From Botryosphaeria dothidea (lineage: Eukaryota; Ascomycota; Dothideomycetes; Botryosphaeriales; Botryosphaeriaceae), in the NCBI GenBank assembly GCA_011503125.2, contig WWBZ02000082.1, forward strand, positions 558,001 through 622,000: DNA of 64,000 bases, read 5' to 3'. The notes under the pieces are model-generated. The model ran no database searches and was not told the DNA's origin. It saw only the letters and a list, made by a program, of their open reading frames with translations. The translations under genes and the position numbers were made by a program. This document shows positions 1-11,471 of the stretch, piece after piece (within the stretch, counting starts at the first letter, position 1; each line of letters starts with the position of its first letter).

Positions 1-2066
1 CCGCATTCCCATTGGCGTTGTTCTTCGTGAACCAGGCGCCGATCCAGCTCTGCCGGTTCGCGGCCTTGCGTTCCTTTTCAGCTTCCTCAGATTCTTGGAC
101 CAGACGGAGGGGGCGGGGCTTGTTGCCAGTCATGACGTTACCGCCGGGGCGGTCGAAGCTGCTGGCAATACTCCTTGGCGGGGATGGCGTGTCGACAGCA
201 ACGCCACTATCAGAGTTGCTCACGGAATCCTGACCAGCCGCATCTCCGTTGCCATCGACACTTTGACGCGGGACACTGCTGGAAGATACAACGCGGGAGC
301 TGCGGTTCGATGCAGGGCCGTCTCCTTGCGGGAAGTTGAAGAAAGAGTTGCGGGGAGAGACGATGCTGGGAGACCTGGGAGAGTTACGGTACATGTTGTT
401 GACAACAGTCGCCGCGCCGTTGCTCCACTCAGAGTTCGCACGACGATGCTGCCCTGAGCCGTGGCGAAGAGGAATGCTGGGTGCCGTAGAGGGGTTCGAC
501 GTGATGCTGTTCTCCTCCTGCTTGGGCGGCGGCGGAGGCATGACGCTCATCGGTCGAGGACGCTTCTCCTTCTCTGCCTGTGGACCAGAGCTACCGGAGC
601 CGAGTGCAACAGACTTGGCACGTTGCAAGAAAGACTGTCCCTGCGGCTTGTCTTTAGGAGGTGGCGGCGGGGGGTTCTCCTTCGCAGCGGCAGGCTTCGC
701 AGGCGGATCTTGGTCGTGGCTGAGGACGGCCTCGAAGCCCTGGTGCTGCAAAAGGCGCTCGATGATCTTGTTGATGTACAAGGTCAGAGCCTTGTTCTGA
801 TCCTTGAGCGAGTTGATTTCGGACTCGAGACGGCGCTCGTTCGATTCCTCGTCAGCAGCAGCACCGAGTTCATCGGCAAGGCTAGTTTTGGCTTCGTCGC
901 CATCACCCTGCGAAGAGGGCCGAGTACCGCCTCCGCCAATGCTGCGCATAAAGTCTCCGTTGAGCGTCTTTTCGCTAAGCAAAAGCTGGAAGCTTTCGTT
1001 GTCTTCCATCAAACGAGCATTGGCCATCCTGGTCTCCAGGAGAATCTTCTCAAGCTCTTGCACGCGCCCACCTCCAGCATTTTCCATCTCGATGGCTTTG
1101 ATTTGTGCCTCAGCAAGCTCGAGGCGGAGCGACTCGATGAGCTTATCCTTTTGAAGGATCAACTTGGAGCTGTTCTGCGAGTTGCTGCGCTGCAGCGATG
1201 CCGGGGGTGCAAAATGGCCATTCTCAAGGTTCTGCGACGAGTTCGACCGCGAATTGGGAAATGCTGCGACACTAGTTAGGAGTCAAGGGGTACTAGTAAG
1301 AAAGGTATCAATGACAAAAAACATACAGATTTTGGAGTTTCGGCGCTCGTCACCGGAGCTCGTGCCTTCACGGTCGCGCTCGGCCAACGTATCCTTGAGC
1401 CTCTGGATGACCTCCTGAAGCTCGTCCTCACGCGCTTGGGCCTGTTCTTTCTCCTTCATGGCAGCTGCGCGCTCTGCCTCGTAGATGGCCTCGAGTTCCC
1501 GGCGCTGCCGGACGGACTCGCGTTTCTCGTTCTCCAAGATTTCAACGCGCTCCTCCTCCTCATGCATGCGCTCCTCGAGCTTGGCTTGATCCTTGAGCGC
1601 ATCGTCGAGTCGTGTCTTGAGAACTTCAACTTGTTTCTGCGGGAGCGATTAGCGACGAGGCCCAAACTTTGGACCCTGAGATCGGCGCCCATGCGCGATA
1701 ACACACCTTGAACTCCTCAGTGCTGGCCTCGGCTTTCTGCAGCTGTTCCTTGAGCTCCTTGATCAGAGCGGCAGTCTCGGCCTTCGCATCCTCCTCGGCG
1801 CTGTTGTCGACGGGCGCAGAAGCGGACATATCCTTGCTGAGCGAAGAAGCGTGGGCAGGTTTTCTCACGGAGGCGCGCGCAGACAGAGGGCTGCCGGTCG
1901 AGGATGTGCGGGTGGAAGCAGTCCTCCTAACGCTACTGCTGGTAGTGGCAGACGTGGGCGTCGTGGAGGATCTCGAGGGTGTGCGATTGGCCCCTGATGG
2001 AGAGGATCCGGCAGAGGTGCGCGAGGCATGGCCGGGCGGAGAGGGTTTCTTGACGGCGGCAGACAT
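1..2066 (-). CDS. Long coiled-coil protein, 3' end beyond window
   Basis: Three exons are visible on the minus strand: 2066-1707, 1636-1327 and 1263-1 (open at the window edge). Introns are 70 and 63 bp with clean gt...ag ends, and joining them keeps one frame for at least 644 residues. Residues 1-85 are Ser/Thr/Pro-rich and basic. From about residue 95 to 390 the sequence is rich in E, K, Q, L and R with heptad-like spacing (for example EEERVEILENEKRE), so a long coiled coil is likely. A proline stretch (PPPPPK) and a Ser/Asn-rich tail follow, then the conserved-looking RPLRLVQESEE and SWIGAWFTK near the edge. No catalytic domain is seen. It is probably a structural or cytoskeletal coiled-coil protein; the exact family is not recognised with confidence. 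Confidence 0.75.
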
Positions 2067-2927
2067 GGCTGACGTGTGTCGTGGTTAGTGACCGGCAGCG
2101 GGCTGCAGGGCACACAAAAACGACGGCGTGGCGCGCGCGTGAGCAAGGTCGACGTTGAGCGGGTGCTAAAGATAGTGGCTGTGGCGGTTTGAGGCTATGC
2201 GGTGCTGCTGCGGTGCTGCGACCTGATGGTTGGTGGGGATCGGCGGGAGGGCAGCTGGCAGTGTTGACGGGCGAGTTGAGAGGTGCTTTGACTCAAGGAG
2301 TCGGGCGGGAAATAATGGCAGATTGGACAAGATTTAGGGAGCGGTGCCCGGGCGTTTCATGGAGACAGCAGGCATAGTCGGTAGCTTGGGTAGCGCTGTC
2401 ACCTGCTGCCATGGAGACGGGGGACGCTCTTCATTATTCACGCCCGGTCAGTAAGCCCCTGCGCACGCGCTCACCGGCCGATCGCGACTGGCACGCCGCC
2501 GTACCGTGTACGTAGGGCTGGAACGCGGAGGTGCCGAATGCGCGCTGCGGGGCCCTCAGGCCTCGCTTTCGTCATAAAGCGGCCGCACGACTGGCCCTGC
2601 GCTGGCACAGCCTGCGCCGCCGCCGCACGTCGCCCGCGGACGCTGGCAGCGACTGGGCCGCAAGCTCTCGCCGCCGACCCTGCGCAGCCTCATAGCAAAA
2701 AGAGCGGTCATCAGTCATGCTGCCGGGGGCGTGCGAGGCGTGCTGCCCGGATTGCGCCCACCACGACCTGTCGTCCTCCGATTGGCTCGCTAACGCTGCT
2801 CCCTGCGGACTAGCGCCGAACTCTCGCACGCCTAGCTTTTGCGAAAACCTCGCAGCACTTTTGCATCTCAACCGGAGCGTAACAACGACACTTCAGATTT
2901 CCCGACCGAACCTCTGAACGCGCAACG
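2067..2927. promoter_or_regulatory. Divergent intergenic region (coiled-coil gene / RPL30)
   Basis: This 860-bp region separates two divergently transcribed genes and must carry both promoters. It is GC-rich with short open frames on both strands that show no recognisable protein. No TATA box is obvious. Confidence 0.5.
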
Positions 2928-3614
2928 ATGGCCCCCAAGAAGAACAAGAAGACCGCCGACTCCATCAACGTAAGCCCCGCCTTCTCTGAGCCTGCCTAAG
3001 CCGAGCGTTCGAGTTTCCCGCTTGCCCGAGTTTCCCTACGCACGAGCGCATTTCCTCTGTGCCCACAATGAAGAGCTCCAGTAACTGGCACTACGAAGGT
3101 TCAGAGGCTAATGTCTTCACAGTCGCGCCTGGCGCTTGTTATGAAGTCCGGAAAGGTTACCCGTAAGCCGCTCCGTCCATAATCCAGCAACGGCCATTGT
3201 TAATTGACTCTGCTACAGTTGGCTACAAGTCTACCCTCAAGACTCTCCGCTCCGGCAAGGCCAAGCTTGTCATCATTGCTGGCAACACTCCTCCCCTCCG
3301 CAAGTCTGAGCTCGAGTACTACGCCATGCTCGCCAAGACCTCGGTCCACCACTTCAGCGGCAACAACAGTAAGTAGAGCCTTTCTTTGCATGGCTTTTCA
3401 TGATTTGGCACTTGGACTGGACAATGCACCACGTCCATCGAGCGCCTTCCCTGCGAAAAAGTCCCCGCAGGACTTTGGAGGGATAACCAGAGACTAACTC
3501 GTCGCCCTTCCAGTTGAACTCGGAACAGCTTGCGGCAAACTCTTTCGCTGCAGCACTATGGCTATTCTAGATGCTGGCGATTCGGATATCCTTACCTCTA
3601 ACGCCAGCGCTTGA
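2928..3614 (+). CDS. RPL30: 60S ribosomal protein eL30
   Basis: Structural protein of the large cytosolic ribosomal subunit. Four exons: 2928-2969, 3123-3162, 3219-3368 and 3514-3614, giving 110 residues (yeast L30 is 105). The first exon is a basic N-terminus ([14 protein letters not shown]). Recognisable L30 motifs are [41 protein letters not shown] and the C-terminal [10 protein letters not shown]...[10 protein letters not shown]. Introns are 153, 56 and 145 bp; the early first intron is common in fungal ribosomal protein genes. In yeast, L30 binds its own transcript to block splicing; whether the first intron does this here is not shown by the sequence. Confidence 0.95.
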
Positions 3615-4158
3615 ATGCGTGTGCGTGGAACAAAAAAGTGAACGACAAAAAGGTACCATGGGGCGTAACAATCTGGGGAACATGATGTATGCCAGATAGT
3701 AATGCACTTTCTCTGGTCGGGACATTCCCTGGACATGCGCAATGCTGTGGATGAGCGTGAACTGAACCATGAAGTGCTCAAAAAAACCTCTTCAACTCAA
3801 AGCAGTGCGATGGGCTTGAGCATTGCGGCAAACCGGTTGGAACTCGGACGGAACTCGGAGGGAACTTGGAGGGAAAGTGGAGGGAACAGCTTAGCAAGCT
3901 ATTGTATGACTGTAGTGGCAATTGGAATGAAAATAATCAAGGTGTTCAAATTTGGAACGTTTGCGCTGTCTAAAGGTGATGATCTCGTGCCTGAGGCTGA
4001 GGCTGTGACGATTGTGGCAAAGCGCACAAAGCGCTCGCTTAGCGAATCTCCGCTGCTTAGAAATTCAAGTTGGTGACCTCAAAACCTCTCGCGCCCCCGA
4101 CGACGATACCGCACCCACTTCACTAACACCACAGCATATCCCTCGACAAACCGTCAAA
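3615..4158. other. Intergenic, RPL30 3' end to RPL10 promoter
   Basis: No gene is seen. About 3839-3888 holds a short degenerate tandem array of a 10-11-bp unit resembling GGAACTCGGAG (four to five copies). The last 60 bp before the RPL10 start is C/A-rich, as in many fungal 5' leaders. Confidence 0.5.
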
Positions 4159-5101
4159 ATGGCCCGTCGTCCCGCGAGATGCTACCGCTACTGCAAGAAC
4201 AAGGTCCGTTGAGTCCGCCTGGCCCGCCGCCGTCCAACGCCGCTCTCTGCGCCCCTCCCACCGCTGTCCCGGCACTCCCGCGCACGATATAGCCTGAGAA
4301 GGCGCAGAGATCCGGAAGCGCTGGCAGCCGTCTTTTCACGGAGGAATATGAGCTGACTTGCGCCTCTGCAGCCCTACCCTAAGTCGCGTTTCAACCGTGG
4401 TGTGCCCGACCCCAAGATTCGCATCTTCGATCTTGGCCGTAAGCGTGCGAACGTCGACGAGTTCCCCACCTGCATTCACCTCGTCTCCAACGAGTATGAG
4501 CAACTGAGCTCCGAGGCCCTCGAGGCCGCCCGTATTTGCGCCAACAAGTCAGTCTTTAATTGTATTCCTTTACCTGTTTCTAGGTGTTGATAGTCTCCCA
4601 GGTATATGGTCAAGACCGGTGGCAAGGAATCCTTCCACCTGCGTGTCCGCGCCCACCCCTACCACGTCATCCGTATCAACAAGATGTTGTCGTGCGCTGG
4701 TGCCGATCGTCTCCAGACCGGTATGCGTGGTGCCTTCGGCAAGCCCAACGGTACCGTTGCTCGTGTCAACATTGGCCAGATCCTTCTGTCCATCCGCACT
4801 AAGGACAACAGTAAGTTCACGAAGAACTCCGGCAGAGAAGCTACGTTTGGCCTAACGCATTACAGACCGTGCCACTGCTATTGAGGCTCTCCGCCGCTCT
4901 CAGTACAAGTTCCCTGGTCGCCAGAAGATCATCGTCTCCAAGAACTGGGGTTTCACCCCTCTCCGCCGCGACGAGTACATTGCCAAGCGCCAGGCTGGTG
5001 AGGTCAAGGTCGACGGTGCCTACGTCCAGTTCCTCCCCAAGCACGGCAACCTCGAGAAGAACATGAAGCGTTTCCCCGCTGCCTTCGAGGCCGAGGCTTA
5101 A
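4159..5101 (+). CDS. RPL10: 60S ribosomal protein uL16 (L10)
   Basis: Large-subunit ribosomal protein near the peptidyl-transferase centre, a late assembly factor of the 60S subunit. Four exons: 4159-4203, 4372-4547, 4602-4810 and 4866-5101, encoding 221 residues, the same length as yeast Rpl10. Diagnostic stretches include [75 protein letters not shown] and [14 protein letters not shown]. The central loop [18 protein letters not shown], which contacts the tRNA 3' end, looks intact. Introns are 168, 54 and 55 bp. It lies tandem with RPL30, 545 bp downstream, so the two may be coexpressed, but each has its own promoter region. Confidence 0.96.
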
Positions 5102-6490
5102 ATGTCCTGTCGGTTTCGGTGATGGGTGGATGAAAACGAAAAGGGAAATATCATGGGCTCTGGGCGTTTGATTCTGGTCTTTTTCCAGCTCTGGTGGTCT
5201 ACTAGTGCAGTAGACCGTAAGGTAGAGCAAGAAATCTAAGGCATGAGACTTTCCCTGGCCGCCCTCATGTTGAAAAGTGTGAGATACCCTCATGTGAAAC
5301 TGCGGAGACTGAATCACCTCGATGCAACAGCAAGCGCTTCTCGCGTGGCAATTCGCCCTGTAGCTTGGATCGTATGAGCAGACGTTCATCTACGTGTCAA
5401 ATATGGCTCATCATGTCTGCCTGCTTTTCAACTTTCCTGTTTACGATCCAGCCTCCCTCCGATCGCTCATTGGCTCAAACAAATTGCCTATATAGGAGAC
5501 CCGTAAATTTCAGATAAGGGCTTTGTTCAATGTTGTGCAACAGGATCACAAGTGACGATAAATCCTTTGACTCATGCTGACAGCTCTTCGCCCTTTGTCC
5601 TATCTGAGTTCGAGCCCTTTGAGGTTTACTTTCTTTAACACACTTTGTGTTCATGCAGATCGTCTCCACCTTCGATTGGGATCAACCATCCAGCTCCCAG
5701 GGAAGCCATATTTCATGGGTCAATTTTGGCCTGTTGAGACTCAAATGGGGCGCATCTTTCAGTGAAGTACCGTGTCGTTCAATGAGCTCTATACTTTGAG
5801 TTAATAGATTTACTACTTATCAGCGGGGGTAGAAAGTCAGATCGCCTCGCTGCCAAAGATTCTTGCCCTACATAGATCTGGGCTCATGGTCTGCGAAGCC
5901 ATGACAAGTCTCGATCATGGTGCACCGACGTAACCCCAGACTGACAGTTAGATTGACATCGAATCCCGAGCGCTCTTTCTTGCCATCCATGCTTCATTCA
6001 TACATGCCACAAAGAATACAAGAAAGGAAGGAAAGATGCTCGTTCAAGTTGCCGATCCGATTGTTCCGTTTCTTTATCCATCTCTGAAAGCACCGCTCCG
6101 CGTCAAGGGCCACAACCCCGAACCAGACCTACCATCACTTCCAATCTTTCATACTCCACTCACGTACTTAAATCCTTCTAACCGCAGCGGAGAAGAACAT
6201 CAAGAACCAGCACTCGACTCGACTGTTGATTTACTACGAATTCCACACTCTTTTCAGCAAATACTCACACGCTCTTTTTTTTTCAAAAACAGCACTCTCC
6301 ACAATGGTCAAGGGCGGTAAACCCATGATCCCCCCGCTTTGCATCGTTATGTAAGGCAGGGTGGCTCTTCCATTCTTTTTTTTTTTTCTGCTCGAAAAGC
6401 CAGTCACGCAAGCAGCGAGCATAACTTGAGGCCAGTACCTCAAGTATAGATGAGGCTTTCTTCATAGACCAAATGTCAAAGAGTCTTCTC
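5102..6490. other. Intergenic, no convincing gene
   Basis: Only short, unrelated open frames occur. Around 6240-6303 there is a fungal leader-like stretch (CT-rich, then a T run, then CAAAAACAGC) followed by ATG at 6304, but that frame stops after 17 codons. It could be a tiny ORF, an upstream ORF or a decayed start. A second T run lies at about 6378-6388. Confidence 0.4.
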
Positions 6491-6763
6491 TCAACTTATC
6501 ATCATCACACCGTGAGGCATTTTTCTGCCGTAATCCGAATGCTCGGTCACGCGATCCTCCACGACAACTGTGGATGCCTCGTAATCCTCTTCGATACGGA
6601 AGTGGCGGGATCTACGATAGCCCACGCATTGCGCATCGTGCGTGGCGCAGCTGCGGATACGAAGGATCAGCTTCCTGGGGAAGCTTGGTTCCACGGTGAT
6701 CATGATGTTCGAGATTTCGGTCGTACGCACTGTTGCGGGCGGAACAGCCGCACCATGTGCCAT
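6491..6763 (-). CDS. Possible small protein (90 aa), unknown
   Basis: A 90-codon minus-strand frame starting MAHGAAVPPATVRTTEISN. The segment just upstream on that strand reads ttctcacag before the start, resembling a 3' splice site, so a 5' exon or leader intron nearer 6800-6930 is possible. Composition is soluble and mixed, with no signal peptide, membrane helix or motif recognised. It is overlapped by a 98-codon frame on the other strand, and either could be chance. Included because it is the only coding-like signal in a 2-kb gap. Confidence 0.25.
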   Translation of the reverse strand: MAHGAAVPPATVRTTEISNIMITVEPSFPRKLILRIRSCATHDAQCVGYRRSRHFRIEEDYEASTVVVEDRVTEHSDYGRKMPHGVMMIS

Positions 6764-7178
6764 TGGTAGTGGGGAGCTGCTGTGAGAATATACTGATTAG
6801 TGATAAGGGTAGTTGTGAGGCAATTGACGGCAAAAAAGTTATATTCGTGCCGATGAATGTCTGTGCAATCTCGTCCTTCAATAGCAAATAGCTATGTACT
6901 GTAGCCTCCATAGTCGTGTCAATTCCCATGATATTCCATCCTCAGAAAAGTAGCAATAGTGCCGTAGAGCCTGATATATCCTCCACGAAAACGCCCCAAG
7001 TCAGTTTTTGAGAAAAAGTTCCTAATAAAAGCAGTATAGCACCAGGAGTAGAGGTGCAAAGAAAAGCACAAAAGCCATAACAGTATTCGTGAAACCGATT
7101 CTCTCAACCACCGTCTCGGCCAAGTCTTTGTTTCTCTCCCAATACCATTACTCATTACCACATCTCCGTCGCGGCCGC

Positions 7179-7929
7179 TTACCTAATCACACCGTCCTCC
7201 TTCTTCGCCGGCGGCGGGCCCGCCGGCGGCTCGTACACGTTCTCGACTCCACGGCTGTTGTCGTGTGTGTAGGCCGGCTGCGGCTGCTGGGGTCCGCCCG
7301 TCGTGCCCATCTCGTAGCCGCCGTTGGGCTGGTTGGCGTAGTAGCCGCCGGCGGGTGGCGAGTACGGCGGCGCGGACTGCGGGTAGTAATAGGGCTGGGC
7401 GTTGTTGTAGGGAGGCTGTTGGCCGTGGCCAGGCGGAGGAGGGCCGTAGTACGTGGGCTCGCCGTGGCCGTGGCGGTTTGCCCAGCCGGTGCCCCAGTAG
7501 GGCTGGCGGCCGGCGCGGCGGCGGCGACGGGCGGTGACGCAGGAGCAGAGCTGTTGGAAAGGTTGTTAGTGTTGTGTCTTTTTGTGCCACGGGTGGATTT
7601 ATTGTTTTTGTTGGGAGGAAGGGGCGTGGCGGCGGCGAGCCACCAGCTGGAGGAATCCACTTACGACAAAGAGGAGGAAGGCAGCAACGACGATGATCAC
7701 GAGGACAAGCCAACGGACCCAGTCATTCCAGGGCGATGAGTCGCAGTACTGATAATTGTTGGAGTCTCGCCAGCAGCTGCAGGCCGCGTTAGCGTTTTGT
7801 TCATCTGTTTGATGTGCAGGTTGGTTGTGGGGAAAGCTCGGTGGGAGCTCGACGTGCATGGACTGACGTGTGCGGCGAAACATGCACTAGCGGGTAGGGA
7901 ACTTACTCTCGCTTTAGTAGGACAGGCAT
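7179..7929 (-). CDS. RCR-type single-pass membrane protein (Congo red resistance family)
   Basis: Three exons: 7929-7907, 7776-7665 and 7550-7179, giving 168 residues. After a short N-terminus (MPVLLKRDCWRDSNNYQYC) comes SSPWNDWVRW followed by one strong transmembrane helix (LVLVIIVVAAFLLFV), then a basic cluster (TARRRRRAGRQ) and a long Pro/Gly/Tyr/Gln-rich cytosolic tail. This layout (WxDW, helix, RRRRR, PY-rich tail) matches fungal RCR1/RCR2-like proteins, which influence chitin deposition and plasma-membrane protein trafficking through ubiquitin-ligase contacts. The tail has PY-like segments but no strict PPxY was checked exhaustively. Family assignment is from layout, not search. The intron splitting the helix from the arginine cluster is 114 bp. 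Confidence 0.7.
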
Positions 7930-8815
7930 TGCGAGAGAGACGTGGAGGCGGAAGTGGCGAGTAGACGCAGACTTAGGTGTTGAAGAAGCGTCGGGGGAGA
8001 GGGTGCGCAGTGGTTTTCAGGTGGATGTGAGGATTGCGAGGAATGAGACTTGCGAGGTGGTTGCAAACGGGCGGGCTCGAGAGCGGCAGGACCGGGTCAC
8101 TTTGTATGCAAGTCGTTGTGCACGCTTGCATGACGCATGGAGAGGCGCAGCGACGCCTTGGCCCCGGCTCTGCGGCAGCTAGCGCCCGGCCTGGAGAAAA
8201 GAACGCCCACCCATGCGTCCTCAGCTTCTACAAGCTTCCGCCTGCCTCAACCCCGTCTTTAATTCCTCAAATCTCGCCCAGGCCTGGCTCGCGGTGTGCT
8301 TAGTGCCCCATCCATTTCGAAGGCTGGATCTCTTCGCGTTGGTGCTCACACTGCCGGTGGTCCATCAGTTGACCGCGGCCAAGCGTGGCTGAGTGGCCGC
8401 CGACTGCCCAGCGCATGCGAGGGCGCGCGTCGCCAGACTTCCGGCCATCCCATCAGACGTCACCTGTTGCTTACTACACGCCGAACATGCGGGTCGTATT
8501 TGCCGCGCCGTTCCCGTGCCCTGCGGCCGAATGTGAACAAAGCAATTCTGCCTTAGGACCCTGTTTTGCTGAGTCGGCCTGATTTTGGTGGAGGCTTGTA
8601 GGCCTTTCTTGAAGCGCCATCCGCCCGCCATATACGCGTATCCGGATGGAGGTCGCTTCCTTTCTTTTTCGAAGGCCCAAATCGTCCCTGCTCCTGAGCG
8701 TCACACGAGGAACGTGGAATTTACGTGAACCGCCCTCACAAGCATGCACACTCGCCACCACATTTTCGCCATGGCGGGTTGGAATGAACTTTTTGTCCTT
8801 TTCTCTGCGTTACTT
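7930..8815. other. Intergenic, RCR promoter and HEM14 3' flank
   Basis: The right half is the 3' flank of the minus-strand HEM14 gene; the left half is upstream of the minus-strand RCR gene and should hold its promoter. No RNA gene, repeat or convincing ORF is seen. Confidence 0.4.
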
Positions 8816-10884
8816 CTACCTCGTCTCCTCTTCCGCCTTGGAATCTCTCCTCTGTCCCAAGTTGACGGTCATACCCATCCGAACCCATTTCGTAGGCTCA
8901 ACGAAATATTCAAGACCCGTCTTGTCGTCCATGATCCCCTCACTTCCAAGCTGCCGCGCCAAGTCCCTTGCTGCCCGCAGGCAGTCGTTAACTCCAACAC
9001 CCGTGTAAGAATTGCCCACCGCCCGCACTCTGCCGCCGTATGCGCGCTTGAGAGCGTAGTGAGCATCCTTCATGCGTTGCTCGTGTCCTACCTTATATTG
9101 CGGGATCGCGTCGGAGTGCAAGCTGACATTTGTTGCCGCCGGATCGGCAACAATTCCCAAGTGCCGTGCTAATACCGTGCGGGCCATTTCAACCCCCTCC
9201 TCAGGACTGTACAGATCTTCGGGTGCCCAAACATCCCACCAGTGACCTCCTAACATCACCGTGACCTTCGTACCGTTGGCCGTGTCCTGCCCTGATACCG
9301 CGTCCGAATCAAAAATGACGCCCAGCGCACGCTCCGGATTTTGCTCAAACGGAATGCTGCGAGGGAGCAGGTAACCGAAGCCAGAGGTGGGCAGGACATT
9401 GGGGTCGGAGAAAAATAGGTTCACCACCATCACATTGACTGATGAGATATTCGCCAGTGGTGCAAAGCTAGTAGGGTTGGTAGGCGATTGACCAGCCGTA
9501 GCAATCTTGGCCAAGGCGTTGGCAGGCAGTGCCGATATGACGAGATCGCTAGTTTGCGGAGAAGCATCTCCCTGGGAGTGAATCTTTATGAGAAATTGTA
9601 AGCAACGATTGTCCAATCTCAGGAATAAATCTCGGTGTTCTCTTACCTTCACTTTCCCTGTCTCATCCTTCTCCAACTTGGTGACTTTGGAGCCTGTCTT
9701 GATCTGGACACCGTCATTGTCTGACAAAGAGTCCTTGATCCGGTTCACAATGGTCTGGATGCCATTCCTAAAAGAAAATACACTAGCAGTGCGCAGCTTT
9801 TGCAGGAAATCGCGCTCCAACGGCGGCTCATCCTGGAAACTTTTAATAAAATCCGCTTCCCTCTGCGTGATCGGGACCGTGCCAGAGCTCTCCTGCTGGA
9901 CCCTCCAAATGCCCTTTATGACGCTTCCATACTTGCCCTCCAGGTGCCACTGGAAGGGCATGATGCTCTTGGCACTCAGCTGGTAGATATCACCGGCGTA
10001 AATACCATGCATCACAGCAGACAGGAGATTATCGGCGACTTGACGCGAGCCTAGCCGACGCTCGAGGAAGGATCCCATCGACTCGTCGGTAACGTCAGGA
10101 TCCCGCGGCGGCCGGAACCACTCGCCGGCGAAGGCAGGTATGGCGCCGGCCAACGCGGGCTCGAAAAGCAAGGTGCGGGCCATCTGGAACATGCTCATGC
10201 CAGGACCAGGCATCTTGACCAGGTGGTTCGGGTAGTATACATAGCGGTTTCGCGCCGCAGGCGAGGTCTTGGACGTGTAGACGACTTCATCGACGAGGCC
10301 GAGGTCTTGGACCTGGAGTTCGAGCGTGGGTTAGCAAGGGCAAGCTCAGACGTCGCACAAAGGCTGCGGGGAAGGAGAGCTACCAGGTGCGTCGTCACCA
10401 GCGAGCTGTTCGCCTGGCGAATTGTCCGTGGGCCCTGCTCAAACAGCACGCTTCCACCGGGCACCTCGACGCGCTGGGATTGCAGCCATCCGCCTAGCCG
10501 CGGGTTGGCCTCGTACACGGTAATATTGGCATTGCGGAGAGTTTTCGTCAGGTAATGCGCAGTGGCAAGACCGGTGATGCCGCCGCCGAGGATGGCGATG
10601 TTCTGGCGTTCCTGGCTGGAATCGAGACGGCGAGAGTAGAGGCGACGCGACTGGCTGCAGCACGCACTGAAGGGGAACCTCCGCGGCACGGCAAGGCTCA
10701 ATTGGGTGCGCAGGACGTGGATGCTGCGTGGGAGCGCATGGCTTCTGGATTGCATTGCTCTGGAAGCAGCAACCGTGGCGACGAGTGGAAGAGGCTGCTC
10801 TTGCGAGCGAGGCCGCCGGAGTTTGATGATGGCGTTGGACCCTTCCGAGGCGCGCAGTGACGTGATGCTCGGACGAGCCTTCAA
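8816..10884 (-). CDS. HEM14: Protoporphyrinogen oxidase, mitochondrial
   Basis: Oxidises protoporphyrinogen IX to protoporphyrin IX, the penultimate step of heme synthesis, at the mitochondrial inner membrane with FAD. Exons 10884-10384, 10312-9647 and 9583-8816 give 644 residues. Residues 1-90 are Arg/Ser/Leu-rich without acidic runs, as expected for a mitochondrial presequence; Met44 is an alternative start. The FAD dinucleotide fold is at residues 95-125 (NIAILGGGITGLATAHYL), followed by YEANPRLGGWLQS and EQGPRTIR. The C-terminus has GNSYTGVGVNDCLRAARDLA, the second FAD-contact region typical of the family. The 63-bp second intron (9584-9646) is a multiple of three and stop-free, so unspliced message would still be open, adding 21 residues. 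Confidence 0.93.
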
Positions 10885-11471
10885 CTACCTTCGAATGATT
10901 TGTGACCACACACGCGATAATTTCTTGTTAGTGAGGTCGTCCTGAAGACAATGAATACAGACCGCCGCTCAGAGTTCTAAGGCTTCGGGGCTTGGCAATG
11001 GCGCTCCGGAACGGGCAATATAGACGTCACACATTAATATCAGGCAAGAGGGGCGATTGCTGTTACGCTCCGCTATGAGTGCAATACCACAGCCAAGCTC
11101 CAATGTGCAGCAATCAACCTTAATCATACGATATAGGATGAGATAGCGCGATTATAGAACCAGGACTGGAGTAGCTCTCCTGTCCGCAAAGAATTGATCT
11201 TATTTTTTACAGATAGCGTAATCCGACCGCATTTCTCGAAGCAGCAGTCCGCCGCCAGTCCCAGCCATTACCCAAAACGCCATATAGCGACCGTAGGGCT
11301 CCATGCACCCACAGCGGTATCTCCTTAACTCAATTACCACCAACCTGCCCAAACCCGGGTCGTTTTGAGTCATTCCATCGCTGCAGGCTCGTCCCGTTCT
11401 TTGCCTCCTTTTTTCTGGCCCTTGAAACCATCCAAATCGTTCATCGAAACCCCCCTTACGATTCTTATCCC
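10885..11471. other. Intergenic between two minus-strand genes
   Basis: Contains the HEM14 promoter (right of NAB2's 3' end). A/T-rich patches occur around 11030-11220. No gene, repeat or RNA is seen. Confidence 0.4.

Noticed and set aside
7089..7739. 216-codon plus-strand frame opposite the RCR-type gene
   Set aside because: It is the shadow of the RCR exons; the minus strand has the membrane helix, splice sites and family layout.
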